A DNA stretch of 57,266 bases, from positions 1 through 57,266 of the forward strand of contig NZ_JAUFPQ010000008.1 in NCBI RefSeq assembly GCF_030409305.1, written 5' to 3'. The notes under the pieces are model-generated. The model was not told where the DNA came from. It was given only the letters and a program-made list of their open reading frames with translations, and did not search any database. Below, piece by piece: positions 15,974-25,642 of this stretch. Origin of the DNA: Halomonas maura. Lineage in GTDB: Bacteria > Pseudomonadota > Gammaproteobacteria > Pseudomonadales > Halomonadaceae. Every line of letters begins with the position of its first letter. Position 1 is the stretch's first letter. The translations under genes were made by a program, and so were the position numbers.

Positions 15974-18211
15974 TCATGTGATGCTGGCCTCTTTCAACCG
16001 ATGTGTGAGCAGAGTCGGTGCCTCGCGGACCTCCTCGAGGCTGTAGAGGTGCCACCCGACCAGCGTTTCCGGAATCGGATTCGCGCGCCCTTGGTCGCTC
16101 CAAATCCCTACCTTGCGCTCTGGCCAGGCGAGTTCGAAGGCGCCGACGACTGTCTGGGAGCCATCCTGTACATCATGGCCGACGACAGGTTCGGGCAGCT
16201 CGTTGTCCATGACCCACTCGGCGATCGGAATGGCATCCTTGCTCAGATGCTGGGCCCATTCGGGCAGCGCGGCATAGGGGGCGTCGAGGATGTGCTCCGC
16301 TACATGACGCTTCAGCTTGTCGATTTCCTCGAAAACCTGATAGCCGGCCTTGCTGGCGGCCATCACCACCTCGGATTCCTCGTTGAGTAGCAGCACGGCA
16401 GGACCGTCGAGCCCGGGCTGGAAGCCATCGGGCCACGCCAGGTCGAGAATTGCCCTCGGGGCACCGGTGTGAGCGTCGACCAGCTCATGCTCCAGCTCAC
16501 CGCTCGGCAGCTTCTGTTCCTCCATCCATTGCTGAAGATCGCGGAGTTGCAGTTCCTCTTCTTCGGATTCGATCCCGCCGGGTATGTCGCGACTGGGTGC
16601 CGGCGTGTAGGCCGTCTCGTAGCTGTCATCGAAGGGATAGAGCTCGTCGAGCAGGGCGTTCGTGGCTTGTGCCAGCAGCTCTCGGCGCGCCTTGAGGAAG
16701 TCTGGATAACGGTCGATCTGCCACAGCGCTTCATCCATCGGTACCCACTGGCTCTGCAGGGCTTCGGGGTGGTTCTCACGTACCACGGCGAAATACTCCA
16801 TCGGCAGGCGATTGGAGATGCTCAGGTTCGACCCTTTGGTGAGGAAGCAGAAGTTTGCCAATGAGTTGATCTGCTTGCGATCGTAACCATATTCGCGCAG
16901 CCGATGCTTGGGGAAGATGTGGTGCAACTCCAGACTGGAATTGCTGCCCAGCATGTTCTTCTTGAGGGTGATACCCAGCCCCCAGTCTTTGGCTTCCCCG
17001 ACCCGTGTGAGCATGTAGAGCAGGGAGTAGAAGCGGTTGCCGCGGGTATGACCGGAGAAGTGGTCGGCGCGTACCTTCAGGCTGCCTCGCCAGAGGTGCA
17101 GTTCCTGGATCAGTGCCTGGATGCCGTCGGGCTGGTTGTCGAGCAGGATATCGAGATCGCGGGAGAGCACGCTCTCGGTGGAACCGGAGTAGCGCCCCCA
17201 GATCGCCGAGTGGATGTACCAGTAGAGCATGGCATCCAGCGAGGCCTTGTCGGTGATCTTGCCGCCCTGCTCCTCGATATGGCGCACGAGCACCGGGAAC
17301 GCGTAGTGGCCGGTCAGTACCTGCTGGTGGTCGAGTCCCAGGCGGTCACCGATCACGTCAAGCAGATAGCTGATGTGCTTGATCGCCTTGTTCAGGCCGG
17401 TGACGAACTGTTGGCCATCCAGGTCATGAATGAAGACGAACCTGGCCTCGTTGGTGGTCAGCGTGGTGATGCAGCGCAGCAGCCAGTCCAGCGAGAAGTG
17501 GAAGCCCTGGGCCTTCCAGTCCTCGAGCGCCTGGCGCATGCGGGCCCGGGCATCCGGCTGGGTGGAACAGATCCGCGCCAGCGCGAGGTCGCCCTTGGAG
17601 AGCTTGGTACCGCCGCTGTTGACCTTGTTGAAGATGTCGACGACCACGTCCAGCGTCTTGTCTTCGCCGGAGATCTGCTCGACATGGACCTCGATGTCGC
17701 GAACGTCCCGCAATCGATTGAGTCGGTTGAGGATGGCCGAGAGATCATCGATGGAAATCTCCCCGGAGCTCAGCAGGTGCTTGGTCATGCCCTCGGACCC
17801 TTCGTCCATCAGCCGGGTGACGCTGATCCACTTGGGGTCGTTGGCCATGCGACTTGGCATGTAGAACGAGAATTCTTCGGATTCGACATTGAAGTAGAGG
17901 TCCGTGAAGGCCCGCTCGTCCCCGTCGAAGAAGGCGGGTGGCTTGCCTCGCACGATGCCGTAGAGCGAGGTGATCCGTTGCTGGCCATCCAGCAGCAGGT
18001 TGACCGTACCGGCATTGAGCTGATGATCGCCGCGATGACCCACATTGCTGGCATCGGTGGCCCAGGAGAGCAGGCTACCCACCGGGTAGCGTTTGTAAAG
18101 CGAGGTCATCAGGCCGCGGACCTGGTCACGATTCCATACGTAGCCGCGCTGGAACTCCGGCAGGGCGGTCTGGCCGTTGTCGATCTGGTCGAGGAGGGTG
18201 GATATTTTCAT
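15974..18211 (-). CDS. DUF262/DUF1524 nuclease (GmrSD-like) with two C-terminal ELAWP modules
   Basis: The 745-residue product starts with DUF262: LPEFQRGYVW, then LLDGQQRITSLYG, the ParB/Srx-like nucleotide-hydrolysing domain. A DUF1524 HNH-like part follows near 415-460 (LELHHIFPKHRL...NSLANFCFLT...). This architecture is that of GmrSD type IV restriction enzymes, which cut modified DNA after NTP hydrolysis. The C-terminus is unusual: two tandem copies of the ELAWP module (about 583-654 and 686-745), the second followed only by a short tail. It lies directly upstream of zorA on the same strand, so it probably works with the cluster rather than alone. Confidence 0.82.
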   Translation of the reverse strand: MKISTLLDQIDNGQTALPEFQRGYVWNRDQVRGLMTSLYKRYPVGSLLSWATDASNVGHRGDHQLNAGTVNLLLDGQQRITSLYGIVRGKPPAFFDGDERAFTDLYFNVESEEFSFYMPSRMANDPKWISVTRLMDEGSEGMTKHLLSSGEISIDDLSAILNRLNRLRDVRDIEVHVEQISGEDKTLDVVVDIFNKVNSGGTKLSKGDLALARICSTQPDARARMRQALEDWKAQGFHFSLDWLLRCITTLTTNEARFVFIHDLDGQQFVTGLNKAIKHISYLLDVIGDRLGLDHQQVLTGHYAFPVLVRHIEEQGGKITDKASLDAMLYWYIHSAIWGRYSGSTESVLSRDLDILLDNQPDGIQALIQELHLWRGSLKVRADHFSGHTRGNRFYSLLYMLTRVGEAKDWGLGITLKKNMLGSNSSLELHHIFPKHRLREYGYDRKQINSLANFCFLTKGSNLSISNRLPMEYFAVVRENHPEALQSQWVPMDEALWQIDRYPDFLKARRELLAQATNALLDELYPFDDSYETAYTPAPSRDIPGGIESEEEELQLRDLQQWMEEQKLPSGELEHELVDAHTGAPRAILDLAWPDGFQPGLDGPAVLLLNEESEVVMAASKAGYQVFEEIDKLKRHVAEHILDAPYAALPEWAQHLSKDAIPIAEWVMDNELPEPVVGHDVQDGSQTVVGAFELAWPERKVGIWSDQGRANPIPETLVGWHLYSLEEVREAPTLLTHRLKEASIT
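15977..16156 (-). other. ELAWP module, second copy in the DUF262 protein
   Basis: Residues 686-745 include VVGAFELAWPERKVGIWS and VGWHLYSLEEV. This copy aligns almost position for position with the HNH protein's C-terminus. Confidence 0.65.
16250..16465 (-). other. ELAWP module, first (divergent) copy in the DUF262 protein
   Basis: Residues 583-654 include PRAILDLAWPDGFQPGLDG, then AGYQVFEEIDKLKRHV. The core strand and the GY/GW.VF helix cap are kept, with an inserted loop. The tandem arrangement suggests duplication inside the gene. Confidence 0.5.
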
Positions 18212-18238
18212 TGCACGATGGCTCCAAGCCTGAAGATT

Positions 18239-18607
18239 CTACTCTACGGGGCTGTTTTCCTGACGGCCCTTGATGAATACTGCGATTGCCCCATCAGGGT
18301 TGGCGGCCGACACAGTGTCGAGGTGCTCATAGCCCCTCGACCTGAGGTTCTTCTCACGCCAGCTGTTGCCATTGACCCCACAAACGATATAGATCACCAG
18401 CATGATGAGGGTGGTCAACATGCCTGCCTCTGTCTCCACGGGAACGGCGCTAAGAAACAGGACGATCACAAGCAGCACCACACCCAGCCCCCACAGTTTC
18501 TTGACCAGTGCCCAGATAGGGCCGAAGAAGAATCCTGGCCATGACCAGCCTTGCTTGACGGCTTCCTGCTTTCCTGTTGGGTGCTGGAATATCTTGAATT
18601 CCTTCAT
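18239..18607 (-). CDS. DUF2628 small membrane protein
   Basis: The 122-residue product begins KEFKIFQHPTGKQEAVKQGWSWPGFFFGPIWALVKKLW, typical of DUF2628: a short soluble start, the GWSWPxFFFGPxWAL signature, then two hydrophobic stretches (GVVLLVIVLFLSAV; LTTLIMLVIYIVCGV) likely to span the membrane. RBS AAGGGGACAAGG precedes the ATG at 18607. Function unknown. It lies between the methyltransferase and DUF262 genes on the same strand, which is odd for a defence operon. Confidence 0.7.
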   Translation of the reverse strand: MKEFKIFQHPTGKQEAVKQGWSWPGFFFGPIWALVKKLWGLGVVLLVIVLFLSAVPVETEAGMLTTLIMLVIYIVCGVNGNSWREKNLRSRGYEHLDTVSAANPDGAIAVFIKGRQENSPVE

Positions 18608-18716
18608 CCTTGTCCCCTTGGACTTATCATCGAGCTGGGTGTTATAAAATTATTTAGTTGATATATGGGCTGCGCGATTGCAGCTGTTTTTTCTCGTTAT
18701 TAATAGCTAATGGAGC

Positions 18717-19346
18717 TTAGTGCCCTCTTACCCTCGGGGAGTTGGTAATTCGCTCACCAAGACGTTGCATAAGCTCTTCCAAGGCATCAGACGTTGCCAA
18801 TGACATCGCTTCCGCACCACCATCGCATGCGGAACCTGCGCCAGTTATGGCATCCCCATCACCGCTTACAGTAGTTCCGAGCAGCCTTCCATTCATTGAG
18901 TCAACGGTCATGTTGGCTGCCAAATCAACGTCAGCTTCTATCTCCGAGCTCCAGAAGCCGGGAATAACTCTGATGCGGACATCCATATCTTCGGCCTTTA
19001 CGATGATCTGGCCGTCGAGTCCACGCATCGTAATGTCATTTCGATCCAGAGGGTATTCAACCGGCTCAACGTAATCGATCAGGTTTTCAAAGGTCTTGAC
19101 GACCGATTGGCTAAACGCTCCGCTTGCGTCTTGAGAGAAAGTATGGAATGAGCAGTTATAGCCTTGAGGCTTGAAGTCCCCTGAGAATTCCTCTCCTTCA
19201 ATGTGCAAAGCGTAACGCCCGGGTATCTTGTCGCTGTAGTTGGAATACACATCATAAGAGGCGCTGACTGGGGCGGTCGAATTATATGTACAGCCTGCCA
19301 TGACAGAGGCAGAGGTCAAAGACAGGATGATTTTCATTGATTTCAT
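18717..19346 (-). CDS. Putative lipoprotein of unknown function
   Basis: The 209-residue product starts MKSMKIILSLTSASVMAGC, a lipoprotein signal peptide with a VMAGC lipobox. The ATG at 19346 has AAGGGAA eight bases upstream and is preferred over an ATG 42 bp further up that would bury the signal peptide. The rest is beta-rich with no recognised motif. Its base composition appears lower in GC than the flanking defence genes. It may be a passenger gene or a membrane partner of the cluster. Confidence 0.65.
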   Translation of the reverse strand: MKSMKIILSLTSASVMAGCTYNSTAPVSASYDVYSNYSDKIPGRYALHIEGEEFSGDFKPQGYNCSFHTFSQDASGAFSQSVVKTFENLIDYVEPVEYPLDRNDITMRGLDGQIIVKAEDMDVRIRVIPGFWSSEIEADVDLAANMTVDSMNGRLLGTTVSGDGDAITGAGSACDGGAEAMSLATSDALEELMQRLGERITNSPRVRGH

Positions 19347-19408
19347 ATCAGTTCCCTTATGTGCCAGTTTATTTTCTGCGCCAGGCATGGCACTTGACCT
19401 GGGGCAGG

Positions 19409-22400
19409 TTAGTTAGCTGTGACTTCAAAAAACGCCCAGGCTTCTTCGTAGTCCTTCTCCCGATCCGGGCGGGTGAAGGGGGCGTGGTATACCACGGTTT
19501 TCTCCCAGGGGCCGTCGGGGAGGGTGTCGTCGAGATAGGTCTTGCGGACGACGCCTTCCTGCATGTTCTGGATATCTTCCCAGCCGAGGGCGATGCCATA
19601 CTCCGCCCGATCTGGGGATTCGATGGAGTAGTGGATGTCGTTGTCCAGGTCCTTCCTGTTGGCCTTGCGCGGCAGGCCGACGCCGACGAGGCCCTTGCTG
19701 GGGGTGAAGACGATGCGGCCGCGGGCGTCGTACCAGGTGTCGGCTTCGTACTGACGCATCACTGAGAACTGCACGCGATAGATCGTCTTGAGCTCTTCCA
19801 GGGTCATGCCCAGCGCCTGGGCGACCAGCACGTCGATCTCGACCAGGGCCTGACGGCGAGAGTAGTCGCTGCGCAGGGCGCAGTGGCGCTGCCACTCTGG
19901 AGTGAGCTTCGAAAAGAACTCTTGGTCCAGCAACGGGCTCTGGCTGGCCCAGCGGGTCTGGTTGAAATCGTCTTTCCAGCAAGACTGCCAGAGATCGGCG
20001 TAATGGGTCGTCAGGCTGGTCAGTGCCAATGCCCGGCAATGTAGCCCTGATCTATAAGCATCGGCGGTGAGTACCGGCAACTGGTTGATCAAGGTGGTAT
20101 TAGCATGACCCATGCCGGTGCTCTTGACCCGGTAGTCGAGCGGGACTGAGAGGGTCATGCAAAAAAAGTCGAGCAGATGGCCATGGGTCTTCAAGGCCGA
20201 ACCAAGGCAGGTATTGATATGGCTGACACCGGGCGGAAGAATAGTGGTGATGAGTGTTCTTTCTGATGACGGCCCGATCATTTCCCGGTTCACAAACCGA
20301 TAATATGCCGTCACCTTCCTGGGCTGCGTTTTCCCTTCTTCGATCCAGCTAACACGCGGGGTGCGGGCGGCATAGGTGTCGGGGTTGCAGGCGGGCACGT
20401 AGTTGGTGCGCGGCAGGTAGTCGTCGGGCAGGGTTTCCAGGTCGAGGCTATCGTAGTCCTTGTTGCTCTTGCAGCCTGGGCGAGGCGACTTGAAGATCGG
20501 GTTGCCGGCGAAGAAGTGTGGACCGCTAAGTATCCATTCACTTGCATCATTGGGAAAGCACGTTTGGCGTCTCATAGTGCCGTCATGCTGTGCGTTGACC
20601 TCGTTCCAATGCTGGGTGGAATAGCAATCACCCTTCAGGTCAGCAAGGCGGGTTGGCTGAGCGGCGAAGCGCTCCAGTACGCTAAGCAGCTGGTGTGCAT
20701 GCAGTGCGGGCAGGCGCGCTTGGAGCGGTGGAGTGCCGCTTTCGTCATAGAGTGAGGCGAAGAGCGCCAGGGTATTGGTGTCGACCTGGATCAAGCGGTC
20801 GCGGTGGCCGGTGAAATCCCATTTCACCCGTGTCCGGCCGTCCTCTCCCTCATACTCTTCCTTGCTTCCGGGCACCTCGCCCTCGCCATTGTGCGAAAAG
20901 CAGGCATCGATGGTGTTGGGCACGAAGAGATTGCCGAGTTGCCAGAAGCGAGGTGATATCTTGGCTGGCCCGTAGATATTGGCGCTATAACGAGTGTGGT
21001 TATCGACCTCGGCAAACAGCTTGGTCTCGTTTATAAACTGAAAATGTGCCCGCAGTCGGGGATATATCGCCTCGCGGAAAGTGCCGCCCCTGGGGTCATC
21101 GTAGATGCCCTCGGGATGCAGGAAACCGGCGATGCCTTGTTCGCTGCCCAGCCGCCAGGCGGTGGGCAGGAAGCACTTGTAGAGGTTGGCCTTCTGGCCG
21201 GCGAGCAGCGGGTAGTTGCTGCTCGCATTGAGAAAGGCCTGGGTGCCTTCGCTCTCCTCGTACTCCTCGCGCCAGGCGGTGAGCAGGGCGGGGTGATCGT
21301 GGAAGGCCTGCTCGCGCAGTTCGGCGAGCTTGCTGGCGGAAACCTTGCGCAGGGCGAAGAGCGGCTGGTGATCGCCCATGATGCCGCCTTCCTGCCACTC
21401 CACCTTGAGCCAGGGCGGGTTCCCCAGCACCAGGTCAAAGCCGCGGCGGCCGCTGACGTTGCCGGCGAAGATATCGGCGAACTCCAGCTCCCAGTGGAAG
21501 AAGCGCCGCCGCTCAGCCAGCTCGTCGGCGAGTTGGAGGCGCGGGCAGGCGCGGAACAGGGTGTCGAGCTTGACCACGCCGAAGCGGTCGACGAAACGCT
21601 GGCCTTCCTCGACACGATCCGGCTCGAGCTGGAAGAGATCCGGGGTGTCGTGGCTGGGGCCGGCGCCGATGGTGTCGCCGAGCAGCAGGGTCTCAAGGTC
21701 CCAAAGCCACTCCTCGCGGTTGGGCAGCTCCTCGGTCCGGTCGATGGGCCAGAACCACAGCGCGCACCAGTAATCCATGGCCAGCTTGAGGCGGCGGTAG
21801 GCCGGGGCGCTCTGCTGGTAGCGCTCGGTGAGCGAGGCCTCCAGGGCGTCCTTCCAGGCCAGGCTGGTGGCCTCGCCCCGGGCCTCGTGGCCGTAGATGG
21901 GGTAGGGGTCGCTGGTGCGCTCACGGATGCGAGAGAGCTCCCGGGCGTGCTCGGTCCACAGCGCCTCCACCTGGGCGCTGAGCTTCTGTAGGCGCTTGAG
22001 CTCGGTGGCGTCGAAGGGCTTGGTGAAGGGCTTCTTCCAGGCCTTGATGGCGGCCAGCTCGTCCTTGAAGAGCTGCTTGGCGACCTTGTCGGAATAGTCG
22101 GCCATGCCGCCATAGGGCAGCAGGAAGTGCCAGATGCGCTCGCCGAGCGGCGCGTCTTCGCCGTCGTCGTCGGTGGCAAGCGGCACCGTATCGCCGGCGC
22201 GGTTGAGCCAGGCCGCCGGATCCTTGGGCTTGAGCTTCAAGGCGCTGGCCGGGTAGGCCTCGCGGCGGGCGCCGATCAGCGAGTTGCCGGTGCGCAGCTG
22301 GAAGCCGAACCAGGGCACGAAGCGGTCGGCAGAGAGCGCGCCGAGCCACAGCGAGACCTCGGCCAGCTCCACGGCCACGGGGTTGAGGTCGACGCCGAAG

Positions 22401-24382
22401 ACGGAGTGGTCGGCCAGGTACATCTTCACCCGCTGCTTCTCGAAGGCGTAGTCGGCCTGGGGAATCCTGTCGGCGGCGGGATCTGCCTGTTGGCGGGCGC
22501 TCTGGGCCAGGGCCAGGTACTTGTCGGCGAGCTGGTCGATGGCCTCGTTCAAGAAGGCGGCGCTGCCCATGGCCGGCTCACAGATCGTCAACTCGAGCAG
22601 GCGCCCGGCGCGAGCGGCATCATCGGGCAACGGGTCGAGCTGTTCGGCGTAGAGCTCCTTCAAGGCGTACTTGACCAGCGAGCGGGTGAGCACCTCCGGC
22701 GTGTAGTAGGAGGCGCTCTTTTCGCGGTCTCGCCCGGCCAGGCGGTAGAGGAAGCTGCCACGGGGGTGGCGGCGCAGCACCCGGTGGCCGGCCTCATCTC
22801 GGTCGAAGACCTTCTCGTCCTCGCGGAAGTGTTCCAGCTGTTCGGCGGTGACGAAGTAGCCGGTATCGAGCGGGTCGGGGTTGGCCTCGCCGGCCTTCTT
22901 GACCTCGAAGAGCTCCTGTTCGGCGAAAAAGCCGCGGTAGCTGAGCAGTGCCTCGTAGACGGCGCCGAGCTGGTTGATGCCCAGGCGCGCATAGCTGATA
23001 CGCCCGCGGCGGCGATTGCCCCGGCCCCCATTGGGCCGCGACAGCGACATCTTGTGAATCACCTGCTGCCAGACGGCGTTGGGGAAGACCACTTCGTTGA
23101 GCAGGCGGGTACGCTCGGGATCGAAGAGGTGGCTCTTGAGCGCCGGCAGGGTGAAGGCGCTGCGCCCGGCCTGGCGAGCGGCGCTCCCTTCGGTACTCAG
23201 GCCGTCGAAATCGAGGCTGTCGGTGTGGGGCGCCTCCACGCCCTCGTGCACCAGGCGGAAGAGCCGGGTGATGGAGTGGTGAAGGAAGCTGCCCCGGCGT
23301 TCGCGCTCGCTGGTGAGCGGCACCATCTCCAGTTGGCGCAGGCCTTCCAGGGAGTAGCCGCTGAGGTAGACGGCACTGTCCACAGGGGCGTAGCCGAGCT
23401 CGGGGCGGGCCTCGATATAGAACAGGAACAACAGCCGGTACATATAGCGCAGGCACTCGCGGGAGAGTCGCTCGGGATCGAGTTGGCCGGAGTAGATGCC
23501 CTCCTTGCGGGCGCGGGCGCGCGCTATCAGCTGGCGGGCGGCCTCGTTGCCGAGCAGCTCGATGCATTCGCGCAGGGCGTACTTGAGGTCCTCGCTGACC
23601 GCGTAGGCGTGCTTGTGGGCGTTCTCGTCAAGGCTGTCGAGCAGGCTCTGGCCGTTGGCCTCGAGTAGCGATTCGCGCCCAAGCAAGATGCTTGCTGCCT
23701 TCAGCGCTTCGGTCTCGCGGCGGGCCAGAAGCTCCACCCAGTCGAAGCGCAGCAGCTGGCCGCGGGCGAAGCGGGTGCGGTCGACCAGCACCCACTGGTG
23801 CGGGGCCACCAGCAGTACCCAGCGCGGCGGGTGCTCGCGGGCGAATACCTCGCGGGAGAGCAGGCTCTGCCAGCTGGACGGCGTCTCCGAGTCGAGGTCG
23901 CGCTGCAGGGCGGTGGGCAGCGGGGTCTCGGAGAGCGCCTTGTACTGGGCAGGTAGTGGCGCGGTGGTCAGAGGGTCGCCTTCCGGCTCCTCGAGGGGCA
24001 GCGCCTCGATGACCCACAGCAGGGGCGTGCCGTCCTGGCCGGCCAGTTCCGCCAGCAGCGGGATCTCGCAATCGTCGCTGAGCAGGCGCCGCTCGGGATG
24101 TGTCGTATAGCCGAAGGCCTCGAGCAGAGGACGGGCCAGGGCCCGGGCGGCGTCTACCGCCTCGCGGGCGCGGCCGCGACGGCTCAGGGCCTGCACGGCC
24201 TCGATCTCGCGCAGCCTCTCGTGGGCGCCGCGGCGCAGCAAGCCCCAGGGCGTCTCGTCGCCGCTTTCGTTGGCGCGCTGCTGCCAGGCTTCGAGCACCC
24301 CGCGGATGTCGCCTTCGAAGATATCGGCGAGGTAGTGCTCGCTGTAGAACTCGTTGTCGTTGACGATGCCTGCGTATGCCAT
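19409..24382 (-). CDS. Large N6-adenine DNA methyltransferase (DISARM DrmMI / Eco57I-like)
   Basis: The 1657-residue product has a gamma-type amino-methyltransferase core: motif I as [15 protein letters not shown] (near residue 600), the target-strand stretch [21 protein letters not shown], and the catalytic NPPW motif in [13 protein letters not shown] (near 985). A long N-terminal region of about 580 residues and a C-terminal region that could be target recognition flank it. Protein size and pairing with the SNF2 helicase one operon upstream resemble class 1 DISARM (drmD, drmMI); BREX PglX and Eco57I-type enzymes are relatives. It may mark host DNA as self. RBS AAGGAA precedes the ATG. A 13-bp gap follows the Abi gene. 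Confidence 0.83.
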   Translation of the reverse strand: MAYAGIVNDNEFYSEHYLADIFEGDIRGVLEAWQQRANESGDETPWGLLRRGAHERLREIEAVQALSRRGRAREAVDAARALARPLLEAFGYTTHPERRLLSDDCEIPLLAELAGQDGTPLLWVIEALPLEEPEGDPLTTAPLPAQYKALSETPLPTALQRDLDSETPSSWQSLLSREVFAREHPPRWVLLVAPHQWVLVDRTRFARGQLLRFDWVELLARRETEALKAASILLGRESLLEANGQSLLDSLDENAHKHAYAVSEDLKYALRECIELLGNEAARQLIARARARKEGIYSGQLDPERLSRECLRYMYRLLFLFYIEARPELGYAPVDSAVYLSGYSLEGLRQLEMVPLTSERERRGSFLHHSITRLFRLVHEGVEAPHTDSLDFDGLSTEGSAARQAGRSAFTLPALKSHLFDPERTRLLNEVVFPNAVWQQVIHKMSLSRPNGGRGNRRRGRISYARLGINQLGAVYEALLSYRGFFAEQELFEVKKAGEANPDPLDTGYFVTAEQLEHFREDEKVFDRDEAGHRVLRRHPRGSFLYRLAGRDREKSASYYTPEVLTRSLVKYALKELYAEQLDPLPDDAARAGRLLELTICEPAMGSAAFLNEAIDQLADKYLALAQSARQQADPAADRIPQADYAFEKQRVKMYLADHSVFGVDLNPVAVELAEVSLWLGALSADRFVPWFGFQLRTGNSLIGARREAYPASALKLKPKDPAAWLNRAGDTVPLATDDDGEDAPLGERIWHFLLPYGGMADYSDKVAKQLFKDELAAIKAWKKPFTKPFDATELKRLQKLSAQVEALWTEHARELSRIRERTSDPYPIYGHEARGEATSLAWKDALEASLTERYQQSAPAYRRLKLAMDYWCALWFWPIDRTEELPNREEWLWDLETLLLGDTIGAGPSHDTPDLFQLEPDRVEEGQRFVDRFGVVKLDTLFRACPRLQLADELAERRRFFHWELEFADIFAGNVSGRRGFDLVLGNPPWLKVEWQEGGIMGDHQPLFALRKVSASKLAELREQAFHDHPALLTAWREEYEESEGTQAFLNASSNYPLLAGQKANLYKCFLPTAWRLGSEQGIAGFLHPEGIYDDPRGGTFREAIYPRLRAHFQFINETKLFAEVDNHTRYSANIYGPAKISPRFWQLGNLFVPNTIDACFSHNGEGEVPGSKEEYEGEDGRTRVKWDFTGHRDRLIQVDTNTLALFASLYDESGTPPLQARLPALHAHQLLSVLERFAAQPTRLADLKGDCYSTQHWNEVNAQHDGTMRRQTCFPNDASEWILSGPHFFAGNPIFKSPRPGCKSNKDYDSLDLETLPDDYLPRTNYVPACNPDTYAARTPRVSWIEEGKTQPRKVTAYYRFVNREMIGPSSERTLITTILPPGVSHINTCLGSALKTHGHLLDFFCMTLSVPLDYRVKSTGMGHANTTLINQLPVLTADAYRSGLHCRALALTSLTTHYADLWQSCWKDDFNQTRWASQSPLLDQEFFSKLTPEWQRHCALRSDYSRRQALVEIDVLVAQALGMTLEELKTIYRVQFSVMRQYEADTWYDARGRIVFTPSKGLVGVGLPRKANRKDLDNDIHYSIESPDRAEYGIALGWEDIQNMQEGVVRKTYLDDTLPDGPWEKTVVYHAPFTRPDREKDYEEAWAFFEVTAN

Positions 24383-24395
24383 AGCGTTCCTTGCC

Positions 24396-25421
24396 TTAAC
24401 GCGTCTGTGCCCCGCCGGTCGCTGCCGGCGGTAGCGGATGTAGCGATGCGAGTCGTTGCTGCCAGTCGTCCGGGAAGCCCATGGGCTGGCGAGGGATATC
24501 GGGGTACTCCGCCAACAGCGCTTGCAAGCGACCGGGCCAGCGGGTGTCCGGACTGATCTGGGTGGTGAGGTGGGTCAGCATGGCCATCACCGTAAACAGG
24601 CGCCGGGGGACATCACGCCCCGGGCGGCCATCAGGGGTGGGAATGCTGTCATCCCACCTGGGCGGAATCCCAAGCTCGCGGTTCCATAGCCTGGCGTGGT
24701 GCGCGCAGATATTGCGCACGAAGGTCAGGGTATGCAGCCAACTGCCGAGGACCCTCTGCGGGAGGCCGAAGCGGGTCGCGATCGCTTTCCTGTCCCGGTC
24801 TTTCGCCAAACCCTGATAGAGGTGGGAGATGGCGCCCAGGCTCATCTCTTCGAGCGCGGCCCACGATGGCGGCAAGCAAGGATCGGAGTAGGTCTCGGCA
24901 TAGAAGCGGGGGTAGTTATCTCGCTTGCGGCTCTCGATGCGTTGATCCTTCACCTTGTCAGATACGCGGCTCTTAAGTATCTGCTGCTGTTCGCGCTGGA
25001 ACTTCGTCCGTTCCGACGCCAGGGTGTTCTCGATATCGCCGATCATGCGGCCGAAGCGGTAGCGGTGGCTGAACAGGCTCCGGTCCAGGTACCAGTGGGG
25101 GCCGTAGGTCGGTGCCATGTGGTGACTGATGCAGGCGCGGACCGCAACTTCTACTCGCTCCAGTGCGACCATCAGCAACTGCCGCAAGTCGCTGTCGAAG
25201 CGGTACGCCCGAACGATGTCAGCGAGCTGGCTACCTGGCTTGAAGGCGTGGTCCCTATCCTCGGGGTACTGGAAAGGCCGCATATAGGGGCTGAGCCTGA
25301 ACAGCGTAGTGACCTCCAGCAGGCGGAGGGCTCGATCGGCGTCTTGTACCTGGAGGCCGCGCTCGACCAGTAGCTCGAGCTGTTCTCTGGCGGTGAGGGC
25401 TGGCTTGGTGAAGCGCGTCAT
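24396..25421 (-). CDS. Abi_2 (AbiD/AbiF-like) HEPN protein
   Basis: The 341-residue product matches the Abi_2 family of abortive-infection proteins: [18 protein letters not shown] near the start, then [23 protein letters not shown]. Two RX4H motifs are visible, RACISH (95-100) and RNICAHH (236-242). They are typical of HEPN ribonucleases, and Abi_2 proteins are considered relatives of Cas13 HEPN domains. It probably acts as an RNase toxin upon infection. The ATG overlaps the stop of the small upstream ORF (ATGA), and the methyltransferase follows after 13 bp. Confidence 0.8.
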   Translation of the reverse strand: MTRFTKPALTAREQLELLVERGLQVQDADRALRLLEVTTLFRLSPYMRPFQYPEDRDHAFKPGSQLADIVRAYRFDSDLRQLLMVALERVEVAVRACISHHMAPTYGPHWYLDRSLFSHRYRFGRMIGDIENTLASERTKFQREQQQILKSRVSDKVKDQRIESRKRDNYPRFYAETYSDPCLPPSWAALEEMSLGAISHLYQGLAKDRDRKAIATRFGLPQRVLGSWLHTLTFVRNICAHHARLWNRELGIPPRWDDSIPTPDGRPGRDVPRRLFTVMAMLTHLTTQISPDTRWPGRLQALLAEYPDIPRQPMGFPDDWQQRLASLHPLPPAATGGAQTR

Positions 25422-25642
25422 GAGGCCACCTCCTTTGCGGAGTGGCCTTGGGCGTTGCGGCGGGCAATAAAAAACCCGCGCGATTTAAGCGTAACTGCCG
25501 GAGCAGCCATAGGCTTGGCGGGTGTGTTGACGCGTATTATAGGCACGCCGATATCGGCACGCAAGGCAACGGCCGTTGTCATTGCGCGGCAATTCGTCAG
25601 GCGAGGACGAACCGTCGTGAACGCCGTCATAACGCCCATCAT
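25418..25642 (-). CDS. Small coupled ORF, possibly Ash/Icd-like family
   Basis: The 74-residue basic product ends TLKSRGFFIARRNAQGHSAK. Its start overlaps the SNF2 helicase stop (ATGA at 25639-25642) and its stop overlaps the Abi_2 start (ATGA at 25418-25421), so it sits exactly in a translational relay. The C-terminal SRGFFIARRNAQGHSAK pattern recalls small phage/satellite proteins of the Ash/Icd-like type, from memory only. The first residues (MMGVMTAFTTVRPRLTNC) carry no recognised motif. A role is unknown; it could be a control element for the Abi toxin. Confidence 0.5.
   Translation of the reverse strand: MMGVMTAFTTVRPRLTNCRAMTTAVALRADIGVPIIRVNTPAKPMAAPAVTLKSRGFFIARRNAQGHSAKEVAS

Noticed and set aside
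16904..18544. 546-codon plus-strand frame opposite the DUF262 gene
   Set aside because: It crosses two real genes and an intergenic gap and has no recognisable domain.
18666..18693. Hairpin with T-run on the plus strand (GCTGC..GCAG..TTTTTT)
   Set aside because: It would terminate plus-strand transcription, but no plus-strand gene is present nearby.
22127..23668. 513-codon plus-strand frame opposite the methyltransferase
   Set aside because: Antisense artefact of a GC-rich gene with intact methyltransferase motifs on the minus strand.
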